From: Brienomyrus brachyistius
Taxonomy: Eukaryota > Chordata > Actinopteri > Osteoglossiformes > Mormyridae
Assembly (NCBI RefSeq): GCF_023856365.1
Contig: NC_064533.1
Coordinates: forward strand, 33,218,118-33,282,117
Reading direction: 5' to 3'
Length of the DNA stretch: 64,000 nucleotides
The translations under genes and the position numbers were made by a program. Below the pieces are notes generated by a model. That model was given only the letters and a program-made list of their open reading frames with translations, made no database searches and was not told where the DNA came from. How positions within the stretch are numbered: the first letter of the stretch is position 1; each line of letters starts with the position of its first letter. Below, piece after piece: positions 41,101 to 51,740 of this stretch.

Positions 41101-44100
41101 TGGTAAATCTATATTATTCCATTATAAACCTAAAATTAGCTACATCAGAAGCATTGGGGTAGTTTGCAAACCCTACAGATTTGCAAGGTAATGAAACTGC
41201 TATATACATGTAAATGTGAGTGCAGACTTGTCTCGAATTGAAAATCTCACTCCGGCCATCTGGCCGAAGTTAGCAGCCCCATGTAACTATGCTTATGACT
41301 TTACTTCAGCCTTCCATAGTCAATTTCTTTTATCATTCCTGAAGTGGACATTTTAAAAAACGCTTTGTACTTTCTATTTCAAAGATCTTTTCTAAGTCCG
41401 GTGTGCTTTGTTGTCAGGCATATGAAATTTGTTCGTAAATGCACACCTTCGTCGGAAAGGTACCAAGGTAGTAGCTAAAAAAAGGAGTGGTTGTATTTAC
41501 ATATATAATATCTTCAATACATGCAAAACAGAATCTGTACTACTAAACATGCTAAATATTCTCCTATTGAAAATGAACAGTGCAAAACATTAGCGGACAT
41601 CAGTACTTAATGTCAGTTAAAACATTCATCTATCAGGAAGTACAAATGCTGGGATGGCAGTGACTTAGGCAGTTACCTTCACCAGCTGGACAGCGCGTGG
41701 AGAGAAGTCACAGCAGTACAGAAAGGATCCCGTGCCCCTGCAAAACACACAACCATGCAGACCATTGACAAGGGGATCTGTTTTTGTCTTTTTTACTGCC
41801 TGTTTAGGGTGATGTGTTACCAAAAAAAGAGAGCAGCTAAGAGCCACCGACAAGGGAATCCTGCAAAATGGAAACTAAACAACTGTGAAATAGAAATAAT
41901 CCCTCGAAAAGCGTTAACAATCCATTTTCCAACTGCTTGTCCTTTACAGCAGTGTTTCCCAAACCAGTCCTCAGGCACCCACAGACAGTTCACATTTTTG
42001 CAGGAGCTGACAGGGAGCAAAAATGTGGACCGGCTGGCAGGGAGCTTGAAGGGAGCAAAAATATGGACCGATTATGGGTCCCTGAGGACTGGATTGAGAA
42101 ACACAGCTTTACAAGGTCACAGGGAGCCCAAAAGCTTAGGGCAGCATAAGAGCACATCCTGAACAGGAGGCCAGTCCATCAAACACCACGGGTAATTTTA
42201 GAGATGCCCAGTCATGGAACTGTTCCCAGTCCCCCTATTTCAGACCGCCCTGTGTTTTGCACTTTAAGTGCTGTGAAAATCCTCTCCTTGTCAGCTGTTT
42301 GTATGTTGCACTACGGTCCTGTATATCTGTATATGAATGGTAAGGCAATAAAGCCCACTTGACTTAAATACCTGTTTTTGGGGAGAAAGACTGGAGAATC
42401 TAGAGGAAACCCACATGGACAGAACATTTAAACACAAGAAGCATGACGTGGGATTAGATCCCTCAGCGAAAAATGTGCATAGTAGCCACCCAAAGACAAG
42501 GTAACTCCAGGCAATTTTGGCAAATTAATCAACACAGGGAAGCACAGCTTGATGAAACTATAAAGATTTAAATTAGGACCTTAAACTAAATAACACTGTT
42601 TAATAGGTACTACAGCACACATGATTATATCAGTATCTAAGCTGGACAACATTCAAATGAGATGAATTACTACATGCAATAAATCAACCAAGACATTAAC
42701 AGATAATGGAGGGCCAAACCTAATGTCATTAGCATTTAGTTATTTATTATTATTATTAATTTATATTGCTGTGGATTTCAGTGGAAATCATGTGATGGTG
42801 GCTCAGTGGGAAACACTGTAGCCACATATCCTCATGGTTGTGGGTTTGAGTCCTACCCCCAGCTCTGGAGTCTAAATATCCTTGGAGTGGCTTTCGTCCT
42901 GCTCACTCGTGGTTAGGTGAACCTCTATTCTGCCCATAGAATGTGTTCCTTGCAATGGCCAACCCTCTCATCCAGGGTGCTGCCTGTCTTGTGCCCTTGT
43001 GATCCTATATGAGGATCCAGAATAGACCTGTGAACTATGTTCACATCTCTGATACTAAACCTTATCTGCCAGGATCACTCCAGTGTCTCTCCAGAAATTC
43101 AAACACACAACCAGTTTATTTACAGAGTTATTCAAAAAGCATTGTGTCTACCACCCAACTGATGCACCTGCCACATTCAACAGGTGAATCAAATGCCACA
43201 CTTCGAATTTCCTTACATTTTCAATTTTCATTTTCTGGATAATCGCAGACAGAAGACAGCGCTACCGTGCAAGGCAGGAAGAAAAAGAATCCTTCTTTTG
43301 AAAGCCCAGTGCAATAAAACTAACAGCCTTTGGGGGGGATTACTGGCCCTCAGCCAGACCCCTGTTTCAATTATATGGGGACTTTAACACAAATTAATGT
43401 TTGACTGGCAGAGTTTATCATCCTATGTTCTGTAATGCAGATCCAGAATAACACAGAAGACTCCATCAAAAGCAGCTATGAAGAATCACATAGACCATTA
43501 AGCAGCATGAAAAGCAGAGTGATTTCAATCTGTGTGACATTTAGGCAACTGTGACTCACGGAATCCACACAAGCTCGCGGTAATATAAAGGTTATATTGT
43601 TTGTGACTGGATTTCGACGTGGGGGGCGAGGTGTATCTTCACGACATCCACATCACACTCATCCTCCCAATACCAGGCCGTTGTCTGGCTCCGATCCTTT
43701 AGTGCAGCTTCAGCATCTGTTTGGCTTTGATTTGTCCGTTTCTGTTTTGCTCAAACCGCACCCTGGCCGTTCCCCGTGATCCAACCACCATTGCTCAACT
43801 GACAGGTGTTTTTCCTCCCCTTATGTCGCACGCTAAAATATTCACATTGTCCTGAAACAGAGGCCAGGGATAGAGGCCATGGCTTTACGCACATCCCTCA
43901 TTTTCATTACGAAATCAACAGCTTGGCACTTTACAGCCCATATAAAAATGTAGGAATACCAGGGCACTGAACATAATCAATAAAATGACATAGAATCACA
44001 TTATGGCATGTTATCTCTGTTAACCTCACTGTATCATCCCATCAGAGCAAGTGAATATGGATCTGCAAATACGCTACAGAAGCTGACACTCTCATACAGA

Positions 44101-46739
44101 GAGAGAATTAAGGAGAAATTCACTGCCCGGCCAAAAGGAAAGTCGCCATTTGAATTTGTCGTTGAACTGCCTTTAGCTTTGATTATGATGCACATTTGTC
44201 ATGGTATTGCTTCCACAAGCTTATGCAACATCTATCCATCCATCCATCCATTTTCCAAACCGCTTATCCTACTGGGTCGCGGGGGTCCAGAGCCTATCCC
44301 GGAAGCAATGGGCACGAGGCAGAGAACAACCCGGGATGGGGGGCCAGCCCATCGCAGGGCACACTCACACACCATTCACTCACACACGCACACCTATGGG
44401 CAATTTAGCAACTCCAATTAGCCTCAGCATGTCTTTGGACTGTGGGGGGAAACCGGAGTACCCAGAGGAAACCCCACGACGACATGGGGAGAACATGCAA
44501 ACTCCACACACATGTGCGAGGCGGAGACTCGAACCTGGGTCCCAGAGGTGTGAGGCAACAGTGCGAACCACTGCACCCCTTATGCAACATTTCACCCTTT
44601 ATTTTCATCCAGATTTGCACTCAAATTGACAAGTGAGTTGAGCCACTCCATAAAGCCTCCTTCAGAACATCGCAAAGACCTTCTATGAGGTTAAGGTCAC
44701 AACTCTGTGGTGACCAAGTCATGCGTGAAAATGATTCCTCATGCTCCCTGAACCACCCTTTGACAATTCGAACCCAATGAATCTTGGCATTCATGCCCTG
44801 GAATATGCCCATGCCAACAGGGAAGAAAGAATCCATTGCTGATGGATGGAGGTGTAAGCTGGCCAAGAGATTCAGGTACTCAGCTGATTTTACTTTATTG
44901 CTGCATAACGTTGCTGAGCTGTAATAATGATCCAGTCAGTGGCTCATAAGTATTTGCTGATATAAATTCAAATGGAAACTTTTTTTTTGGCTGGACAGTG
45001 TATATAACATTTGACTCATAACATGACAGGATAATGGACAAGCGGTTAGAAATTGGATGGATAAATGATGGGTAATAACAACTTTAAACTGTAATATTTT
45101 ATAAGCACACCAAATTAAATATATATAAACCAAAATGTTAATTCCATTCATTCAAAACCAAACATCTACCGAACCTAATAATATTACTCAATCTTTAAAA
45201 TATAAAACAGGGAGATAAATTAGTATTAAAATTCCCTGACTAGAGTCTGTTTTCCATTCCTCTGTGGGCAACGAACAAATTCGGGCAGAGAAACCAGACA
45301 GTATCAAACAATGTCAGAATAAGTGTACGTGATATTCCTTTGTCAGGCTCACCTGATAGAGCTGATGATGGGAAACACACTGTTACCGGCTCCACACCCA
45401 ATCTGAAAAAGATAATACTGTCACAATTTATCAAACATGGCAAAAACAATATTCTCATAAACACAGGCACGCAAAATTACATCTTTGTCATGTCTGCATT
45501 ATCATCTTTGGAAATTCATCATTGACAAATTACAGCATAATGTCTGTAACCTGTTTCTACTAAAATCCTCTATTAAATAACGATCACAATTGTATTGATA
45601 TCAATACAGTAATAGGTGCTGGGAAGTGGAAGGGAGACCCTCATGCAGTGGTGTAATGTTGTGCTCAAAATCACAATACTTTTTATTCAAATAATTCCTG
45701 TTGCCCACACCAACATAAGTCATAGCCAGACTGAAATATTTCATTCTCTGTACCTCGAAGATCCTGAAAGGTGCCTGATTCCCAGGGAAATCAGCAGTCT
45801 CTCCGTCACCCCCCGAGCCCTGCTGATGGATGGGTGTCCCATTTCGCCGCCCCTCCCCCGGTTCAGGAACCAAAATACAGCCTGGCGTCCCTGTGGTAAG
45901 CAACTCTGGGAATTCGTGGAACAGCCAGCTGCGGTCCTTGAAGAATTTGTTCTGGTGCATCTCATAAAACCCATCCCAGTATTTACTGGCATCTATGTCA
46001 AATTTAGCTGAGGGCAAAAAAGAATGACGTCAGTGTATTTAATTATGTAAAGTTTAGTCACACATTTTAAACCATTTTTTTTGGTTCTTGCTAAAAAAAA
46101 AACTGGTTGATAAATGTAATTAATTATTCACAAAAATCACATGCTTAAGATCATCTTACCCTGTTCCTTAACTGGTATTTTTTCTCTGGAATTTTCTGTT
46201 ACTTTTTGCCTTGCATATTCTTTGTCTTCCTCTGACCACTGAACATGGTCCCTAAAAACACAAATCCGCACACTTTAAGGTATAATTATGTCCTCAGCAC
46301 AGCTTTATTATGTCTTCAAACAGTGGTTACCAGCACAACAAAAAACATCTGTTTCAAACTGTCAAAGAATAAAGTTTATATGATTAGATGTTATTCCAGC
46401 AAGTTGAGAATAACCCCCATAATAATTATATTCCTTAATAATTATGCCTGTAGCTGTATACAGCTAGACATGTTGCCCCATAACTGATCTGCTTGCATAA
46501 AATAATGAAAATAAAGACTTCGTTTTAATAGTTCTTGTGGTAGATAAGTACAGGATGGTCTACATGTGCCAGATGAGGCAAGCTTACCACATGTTGTGCT
46601 GGAATATGTGCTCCGGATTGGTAAGTATCCTCGCACCCAGTGGAGCTGGAGGTCGGCCTTCACTCTTTGCACGTTTGCAGCTGAACCATCCTGCAACCTC
46701 GATTGCCGGGGCCAGAGGGAAACGCCACAGTGCTCGCAT
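37175..46739 (-). CDS. mettl8: tRNA m3C methyltransferase METTL8, mitochondrial
   Basis: METTL8 makes 3-methylcytidine at position 32 of mitochondrial tRNA-Thr and tRNA-Ser(UCN) using S-adenosylmethionine. Coding exons, 5' to 3' (minus): 46739-46588, 46251-46160, 46007-45754, 45402-45353, 41737-41677, 40018-39879, 38667-38561, 38023-37958, 37323-37175. The sum is 1071 nt, 356 codons plus TGA, with all phases consistent. Order: a basic, acid-poor N-terminus ([11 protein letters not shown], residues 1-25) suited to mitochondrial import; the [16 protein letters not shown] block; [20 protein letters not shown]; a long variable linker ending at [12 protein letters not shown]; the SAM-binding motif [11 protein letters not shown] (167-177); [19 protein letters not shown]; and [13 protein letters not shown] [12 protein letters not shown] near the end. 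The long linker and FPGN segment fit METTL8 rather than METTL2. The C-terminus is shorter than in the human protein. No defect is seen. Confidence 0.95.
37499..37665. mobile_element. Foldback MITE in mettl8 intron
   Basis: CCAGAGGTGGAGATTTCAGG at the left and its reverse complement at the right bound arms of about 58 bases. Both arms carry TCCAGAGAGTACAA and CAAGATTTTGTTTCAAC. The loop is about 50 bases. Confidence 0.85.
37667..37890 (+). mobile_element. tRNA-derived SINE
   Basis: A B-box-like CTAGTTCAAACCCAGC is followed by 'ccttgagcaaggcccttaac', a hallmark of fish tRNA SINEs, and then by a tail ending 'gatcaataaagtatctattattattatc'. It directly follows the foldback MITE. Confidence 0.65.
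38115..38243. repeat. Mixed GT/TA/CA microsatellite
   Basis: (GT)n, then (TA)n, then (CA)n with CATA and GACA interruptions; the whole could fold back. Non-coding. Confidence 0.95.
41033..41283 (-). repeat. Unnamed dispersed repeat, copy B
   Basis: The reverse complement contains GGGGCTGCTAACTTCGGCCA, 'gtagctaattttaggt' and 'ggaataatatagattt', in the order seen at 10487-10686. About 50 extra bases ('cagtttcattaccttgcaaatc' region) are present here. Lies in a mettl8 intron. Confidence 0.6.
41950..42106. mobile_element. Foldback MITE, family A copy 2
   Basis: CAGTGTTTCCCAAACCAGTC at the left and 'gactggattgagaaacacag' at the right are inverted. The interior 'gggagcaaaaatgtggacc' is repeated and matches the copy at 26628-26786. 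More diverged than copy 1. Confidence 0.7.
42780..43020 (+). mobile_element. SINE/L2-like fragment
   Basis: Contains 'ggtggctcagtgggaaacac' and 'gtgggtttgagtcctacccc' (B-box-like), then 'ccagggtgctgcctgtcttg'. It resembles the repeat at 34836-35450. Confidence 0.45.
44121..45000 (-). mobile_element. Tc1-like relic, split by a LINE insertion
   Basis: Ends CACTGCCCGGCCAAAAGG at the left and, reverse complemented, CACTGTCCAGCCAAAAAAAA at the right. On the minus strand, within 44621-44866, [20 protein letters not shown] matches the conserved C-terminal block of Tc1 transposases. The N-terminal and central transposase regions are missing, so the copy is inactive. A LINE fragment at 44232-44579 interrupts it. 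Confidence 0.75.
44232..44579 (-). mobile_element. LINE 3' fragment inserted in the Tc1 relic
   Basis: Flanked by the 11-bp duplication TTATGCAACAT (44221-44231 and 44580-44590), proof of a retrotransposition-type insertion. A CCATCCATCCATCC end at the low coordinate is the (ATGG)n 3' tail on the minus strand. The body includes 'ctactgggtcgcgggggtcc' and 'ctttggactgtggggggaaa'. It is 5'-truncated and has no coding frame; I think it is RTE-type, but that rests on the tail style only. Confidence 0.75.
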
Positions 46740-47108
46740 TATACTTCTTACAGAGCAAAAACAAATAAATAAAACATAAATGCTGCATTAGAACAAGGAA
46801 TATCCAGGACCTGTATCATGAATCTGGTTTGACAAAGTCCGGATTACAAGATAGATTTCAGTTTAACAAAACCAAACAAATGCAATCCGAGAAAAATAAT
46901 ATCATGATACTGATTACCAACAATTTAGGTTGAGCCCGGTACTGACTGAAGCTAAGACCCAATCCCATGTCCCCCCTAAAACCTAATCCCTGATCCCTTA
47001 CAGACTTAATTGACATTACATGGTAAGTGATTGAGTATGAGAGGCTGAAAGGGCTCAAAATGGTAATGGGGACAGGACATTGTGGCACATCACGTTACTT
47101 TGACAACG
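46740..47108 (-). promoter_or_regulatory. mettl8: Upstream region of mettl8
   Basis: Sequence directly upstream of the mettl8 ATG. The GC content is modest, there is no clear CpG island and I see no TATA box at a convincing spacing. A 5' UTR and promoter must lie here or further up, but no element can be pinned down. Confidence 0.3.
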
Positions 47109-47116
47109 CTAAAATA

Positions 47117-48431
47117 TTAGGGTGCTCCGATTGATCGGTTGCCGATCACAATCGGCCGATAATTGCTTTGGGAAATTTGATCGGCAGTCTCTATAATGGC
47201 CGATATAGAAAAGCCGATCAGATGACGCAAAACTCGCGAGACAATTTTTTTGTGCGCTGCTAAAATCGCTTCACCGGTCTGGCAATTCTACGTGTTGTGT
47301 GAAAAAGACAATACATTAGCAATCTGCAACCTGTGTAACAAGTCGATTCCACGAGGCGGGAAGCACCCAAAGCATTTTAACACCACGAACCTGATCAGAC
47401 ATTTGAAGGTTAGTCACGTAAAGGAATATGAGCAATTTTCAAAGTTGGCTTGCGCTAAGAGAGAGCGGGAGAGTTCAGCAACTCGCGCGCCACTCACTCA
47501 GCAGTCGGTAACAGAGACGTTTCAAAGACAGCAACCCTACTGCAAGGACAGTAAGAAGCATAAAGAAATATCAGATAAAATAATACAATTCATATGCCTA
47601 GATCATCAGCCGCTGTCTATTGTGGAAGACGAAGGGTTCCGGCGACTGATATCCGACATGGATTCACGTTACACTACGCCAGGGCCAAAATATTTCACAG
47701 ATGTACGCCTGCCGCAGTTATACCAAACAGTGTTTACATATGTCGACCGCCTTATGAAGGACAACATAACATCAGTTAGTTTTACAAGTGACATTTGGAG
47801 TGCGAGTGTATGTCCCGTGTCCATCTGGTCAGATGTATATGAGATATGTTTTTTGTTATTTGTAGGTTTTTTATTATTTAGTATTTAGTTTTTATTATTT
47901 AGCCATTATTTATTTTATTTATTAATTATTTATTTTTGTTGTGCAATTTATTACCTGTGGTCCTTAAAGTAAATTAGAAAAACTGAGTGCTTACTTTGGA
48001 AAACTGACTTGAAACAAAATTTTGACTATAGCCTTTTTTGTTGCAGTGTTTAACCTAAAGTTAAAGTACTCTAAAGTCAAAGACTCTGTTTGTTCTGTAT
48101 GTTATTTTATTTAATTTTATACAATCTACAGGAAAGTTGTATTTGTCAAGCTCTAAGCTGTTCCCAATTACTAACCAAGCACCGGCAGCTATGTTTTAAG
48201 TTGACGTGTTGCACATGTTGATTGCCAATAAATACAGTTGTCAATTCATGATATTCCTCTTCTTGTAATTTCAATACTTAGTTTACATTGTTGTTAGATA
48301 TAGGTTAATAAATAATGCTACATGATAAGGCTTCAAGTAGACCCTGTAATCGGTGATTGGTATCGGTATCGGACGATACAGCTTCTAGAGATCGGTGATC
48401 GGCCCCAAAAATCCTGATCGGAGCACCCCTA
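47117..48431 (+). mobile_element. hAT transposon with BED-finger ORF, internally deleted
   Basis: Ends TTAGGGTGCTCCGA at the left and, reverse complemented, TAGGGGTGCTCCGA at the right, with CTAAAATA target duplications at 47109-47116 and 48432-48439. The frame 47250-47888 encodes 212 residues: a BED finger (CNLCNKS, then HLKVSH), then RLISDMDSRYTTPGP-type hAT sequence up to FTSDIWS. It then runs into unrelated AT-rich sequence, so the DDE core and dimerisation domain are missing. Clean ends suggest a fairly recent insertion, moved by a transposase from elsewhere. Confidence 0.88.
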
Positions 48432-48439
48432 CTAAAATA

Positions 48440-49476
48440 TGTTCCTGACTATTGTGGGTTTGGGATTTTTCATTTTAAGATTTGAACTTTCTTCACGGCC
48501 AAGGTACTAATTTGAACATATAATAATCAACGTACTCTTTTTGTCAAAATGGCACCATTAAGCAATAACTAAAAGAAATGGTTTGTTTGCTGTTTATACT
48601 AGGCTTGGCTGGTATCTATTTTTCATACCTACTTTATTTAAAGAAATGTAAATCATGTAAACTCCTGAATCAAAGAGCCTAAATGGGAAATTGAGTGCTA
48701 AGGAAATGAGACAATTTCTTGCTGAAGAATTTTTAAAAATCACCCTTCGTGTACTGACATCACCATCACGGTCTGTTCTGCTACAGCTGCCCAGTCTGGA
48801 GCCACATGTACACTAGGTCTCATGAATGCTGCACATGCTCTGACAGTTTACTTTAGTGAAGCTCCAATCCCAGCTAAGGCTGTGCACTACAATATATTGC
48901 CTCAATACAGCATCTCCATATCAGTTTAATAGAATGATGAGCTTCTGTGTTTTGACGGTATTAAAATGAATACCTTTGGGATTTCTCAGTACTGGGATAT
49001 ACCATAATATTGTAATACTGCGCTAGCCTAGTTTACACTTCCAATCTTCCCCTGGTAACCCCATGTTTCATGTCACAGCGCTATGAACTGTGGGTAATTC
49101 CCTTATATAAAGTCTGCAGAAATATGGTGCATAAAGTGTGCATAAAGGGCTCAATGTCTGCAAGAGAACCCTCATGCACTTCACAATCTGACAATGGTAC
49201 AGCCCTAAGTCCTCCAGGACAGTGGGAAACTACCTCAAAGTCTGCGAGTATGGACATTGGGGTTCAATGTCCACGCTGGCCAAAAACAGAAAGGCATGCT
49301 GGCTGCAGATCACCGAAAGGTGTAAATGCAATAATTGTCTTAATTTCCAAATGTGTTTTGTGGCTTTCCTAATTATTCTTAGTCCTTTTTATTCATATTT
49401 AAAATCACTTTTTTCATAATTTGGCATAAAACTTGTCACTCTTCAAAACCCATTCACTATCCCGTAATCTATCACA

Positions 49477-49478
<2 letters not shown>
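48440..49478. other. Intergenic sequence, nothing recognised
   Basis: No convincing gene, repeat or regulatory signal apart from ordinary AT-rich sequence. Open frames here are short and domain-free. Confidence 0.5.
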
Positions 49479-49527
<49 letters not shown>

Positions 49528-49790
49528 GTGTAATCATATCTTTTTGGGGACCGCTCATTCATTTCTGTGGGAATAATGCTAATGCTAACTATGACAACCG
49601 TAACCCCTACCCAGTCCTAACCATGACCATAAATAACCAAGCAAAATACATTTCTTTAGTTTTTTGACTGCATTCACAGATCTTTGTGGGGACCAGAAAA
49701 ATCATCCCCACAATGTAAAAATAAATTTTTATTAAATTGTGGAGAACATTTCCTCCCTGCAAAGTAATATAGACATAATCCACACACAGA
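49479..49790. repeat. (CA)n array plus 'GTGGGGACC' repeat, copy 4
   Basis: (CA)n at 49479-49524 is followed at once by the dispersed repeat: 'ttttggggaccgctcattca', 'aacccctacccagtcctaacc', 'aaataaccaagcaaaataca' and 'tttgtggggaccag'. Copy 1 also has a CA array next to it. Confidence 0.7.
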
Positions 49791-50388
49791 CACAGCATAG
49801 ATGTGTGGCTGGGGAATACAACGAAGGTGCTGACAGAATCTATAATTACACCATTCGAAGTGCAAAGGGTAGAGTAAATGGACTAATAGATATAAAGCCA
49901 AATGAGATTGACATGTTCAGTACCATGTGGTCTAAGCAATAGACTATAGGGTACAATCCACACCACTTGATTTTCAGATGATGTATTTCTACACATCTTG
50001 ATCAATAATTGCACTGATTCCATTCACCACCATTGGCTGTAAGAGGGGTGACAGCTGTTGAACGTGAAGTACACAAGTGAACATTCAAATATTAATAAAA
50101 ATGTCTGTAAAGTAGTCTGGAAAACCAACCGGTGTGCAAGAATTGCTGTCAACTCCGAATCCTCCAGTCATAACAAACTTCAAGGGACCACAAAACAGTC
50201 CATTATATCCAAAATCCGTTATGTCCAGAGTTGCTGTATGCCCAGAACACAACTACAGGACACCATTTACTCATGCCACACCCCAGCAGACACACACTTG
50301 TGGTATAGATTATTATGCTGTACATGTAGTCATTCAGCTTTACTTGACCAGATGCGTTACTATTAATAATCCCGACTACGTATCTGCG

Positions 50389-50820
50389 CTGGATATCACC
50401 GGCAGGCCACGCGCCTTGTAGGCGGAGCCTGCATGTCTGTTATACCCGAACAAAACTACAGCTGGATATTACCGGCACGCCACGCGCCTTGTAGGCGGAG
50501 CAGCATGTCCGTTATAGCGAACAGAACTACAGCTGGATATCACCGGCACGCCACACGCCTTGTAGGCGGAGCCTGCATGTCCGTTATAGCGAACAAAACT
50601 ACAGCTGGATATCACCGGCAGGCCACGGGCCTTGTAGGCGGAGCCTGCATGTCCGTTATACCCGAACAAAACTACAGCTGGATATCACCGGCACGCCCCG
50701 CGCCTTGTAGGCGGAGCAACATGTCCGTTATAGCGAACAGAACTACAGCTGGATATCACCGGCACGCCACACGCCTTGTAGGCGGAGCCTGCATGTCCGT
50801 TATAGCGAACAAAACTACAG
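50389..50820. repeat. 72-bp minisatellite in two 216-bp trimers
   Basis: Six copies begin CTGGATAT at 50389, 50462, 50533, 50605, 50678 and 50749, with spacings 73, 71, 72, 73, 71, 72. The variants (TTATACCCGAACAAAAC, then TTATAGCGAACAGAAC, then TTATAGCGAACAAAAC) recur in the same order, so the array is a duplicated trimer. The 171-residue open frame across it exists because 216 is a multiple of three and is not a gene. Neighbouring sequence (50155-50240 and 50820-50960) has related 'ccgttata-gcga' motifs, like the ends of pogo-type transposons. Confidence 0.9.
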
Positions 50821-51129
50821 TTTGTCTGTTAGAAGCGAAATTGCGTTATATGCGAGTCCGCTATATCAGATGCTTTTTCTGCATGTTCTTAAAGGCGTAC
50901 GGCCGGGACCAGCGGACTTCGTCTCTTATACACGATATTCCGTTATAAGCGAGTCTATAATACTAACTTTGCTGTAGTCACCGGACTCTGTCATTTCGTG
51001 AGTTTGAGAAAGCCCATATGTTACGTCAGGTAATGTACCAAATTCGTCTCTGCTTGGTACAAGCACTGTTTGAGATCTGTGATCCTGAAATATAATATGA
51101 ACAAGGACTAGAGAAAGCACAGGAGAAAG

Positions 51130-51740
51130 CTGTCTGAGGAGTTCAGAAAGAGAACTAGATAACCATATTAAAGGTAAAGGCTGTAAGACCATCTCCAAAC
51201 AGCTTCATGTTCCTATGGGTACAGCTGCAAATATTATTATAAAGTATAAGGTCCATTGGACTGTAGCCAACCTCCGAGAACATGGTCACAAGAGGAAATA
51301 CAACTCCAGGTTGATAAGACGGGTAGTGCAAATGGTACAAAGAGCCAAGGAAACCATCCAACACCATTCAAGCTGTGCTCCAAGGTCATGATACGTCACT
51401 ATTTGATCACACCATCCATCACCTTTTGAACAAAAATGGGCTCCATGGAAGAAGATCCAGGAGGGCTCCACTATTAAAAGAAAAGCATAAAAAAGTCAGA
51501 GTGGAATTGGCCAAAATGCATGTTGACAAGCTGTAAAGTTTCTGGGAGAATGTCCTTTGGACTGAGGAGACACAACTGGAGCATTTTGGCAAGTCATATT
51601 TTGGCAACGTCTTATTTGTGTTAAACATGGAATCAACAACAGCAGTTGCCATTAACTTTAGTAAGTTTCAGGCCATTTCTGAGATAATTGTCCGTTCTTT
51701 TTTTCATGGAAGGGTACCAACAAATTTGTCCACATGTGTA
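51130..51740 (+). mobile_element. Tc1-like transposon relic
   Basis: Plus-strand frames, broken by stops and shifts, show the helix-turn-helix segment KTISKQLHVP, then HWTVANLREHG, and later FWENVLWTEETQLEHFG, which is the second catalytic region of Tc1 transposases with the expected Asp lost (Glu-Glu in place of Asp-Glu). The right end 'ccaacaaatttgtccacatgt' resembles a Tc1 terminal repeat. The left end is not found. Confidence 0.7.

Noticed and set aside
45616..46011. 131-residue plus-strand frame
   Set aside because: It is the antisense shadow of mettl8 exon 46007-45754.
50389..50820. CRISPR-like regular repeat array
   Set aside because: The repeats are contiguous with no unique spacers, and the genome is a vertebrate's.
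50433..50948. 171-residue open frame with repeated MSVIPEQNYSW-type units
   Set aside because: It is the translation of the 72-bp minisatellite; the period is a multiple of three, so any stop-free frame stays open. The opposite strand is also open.
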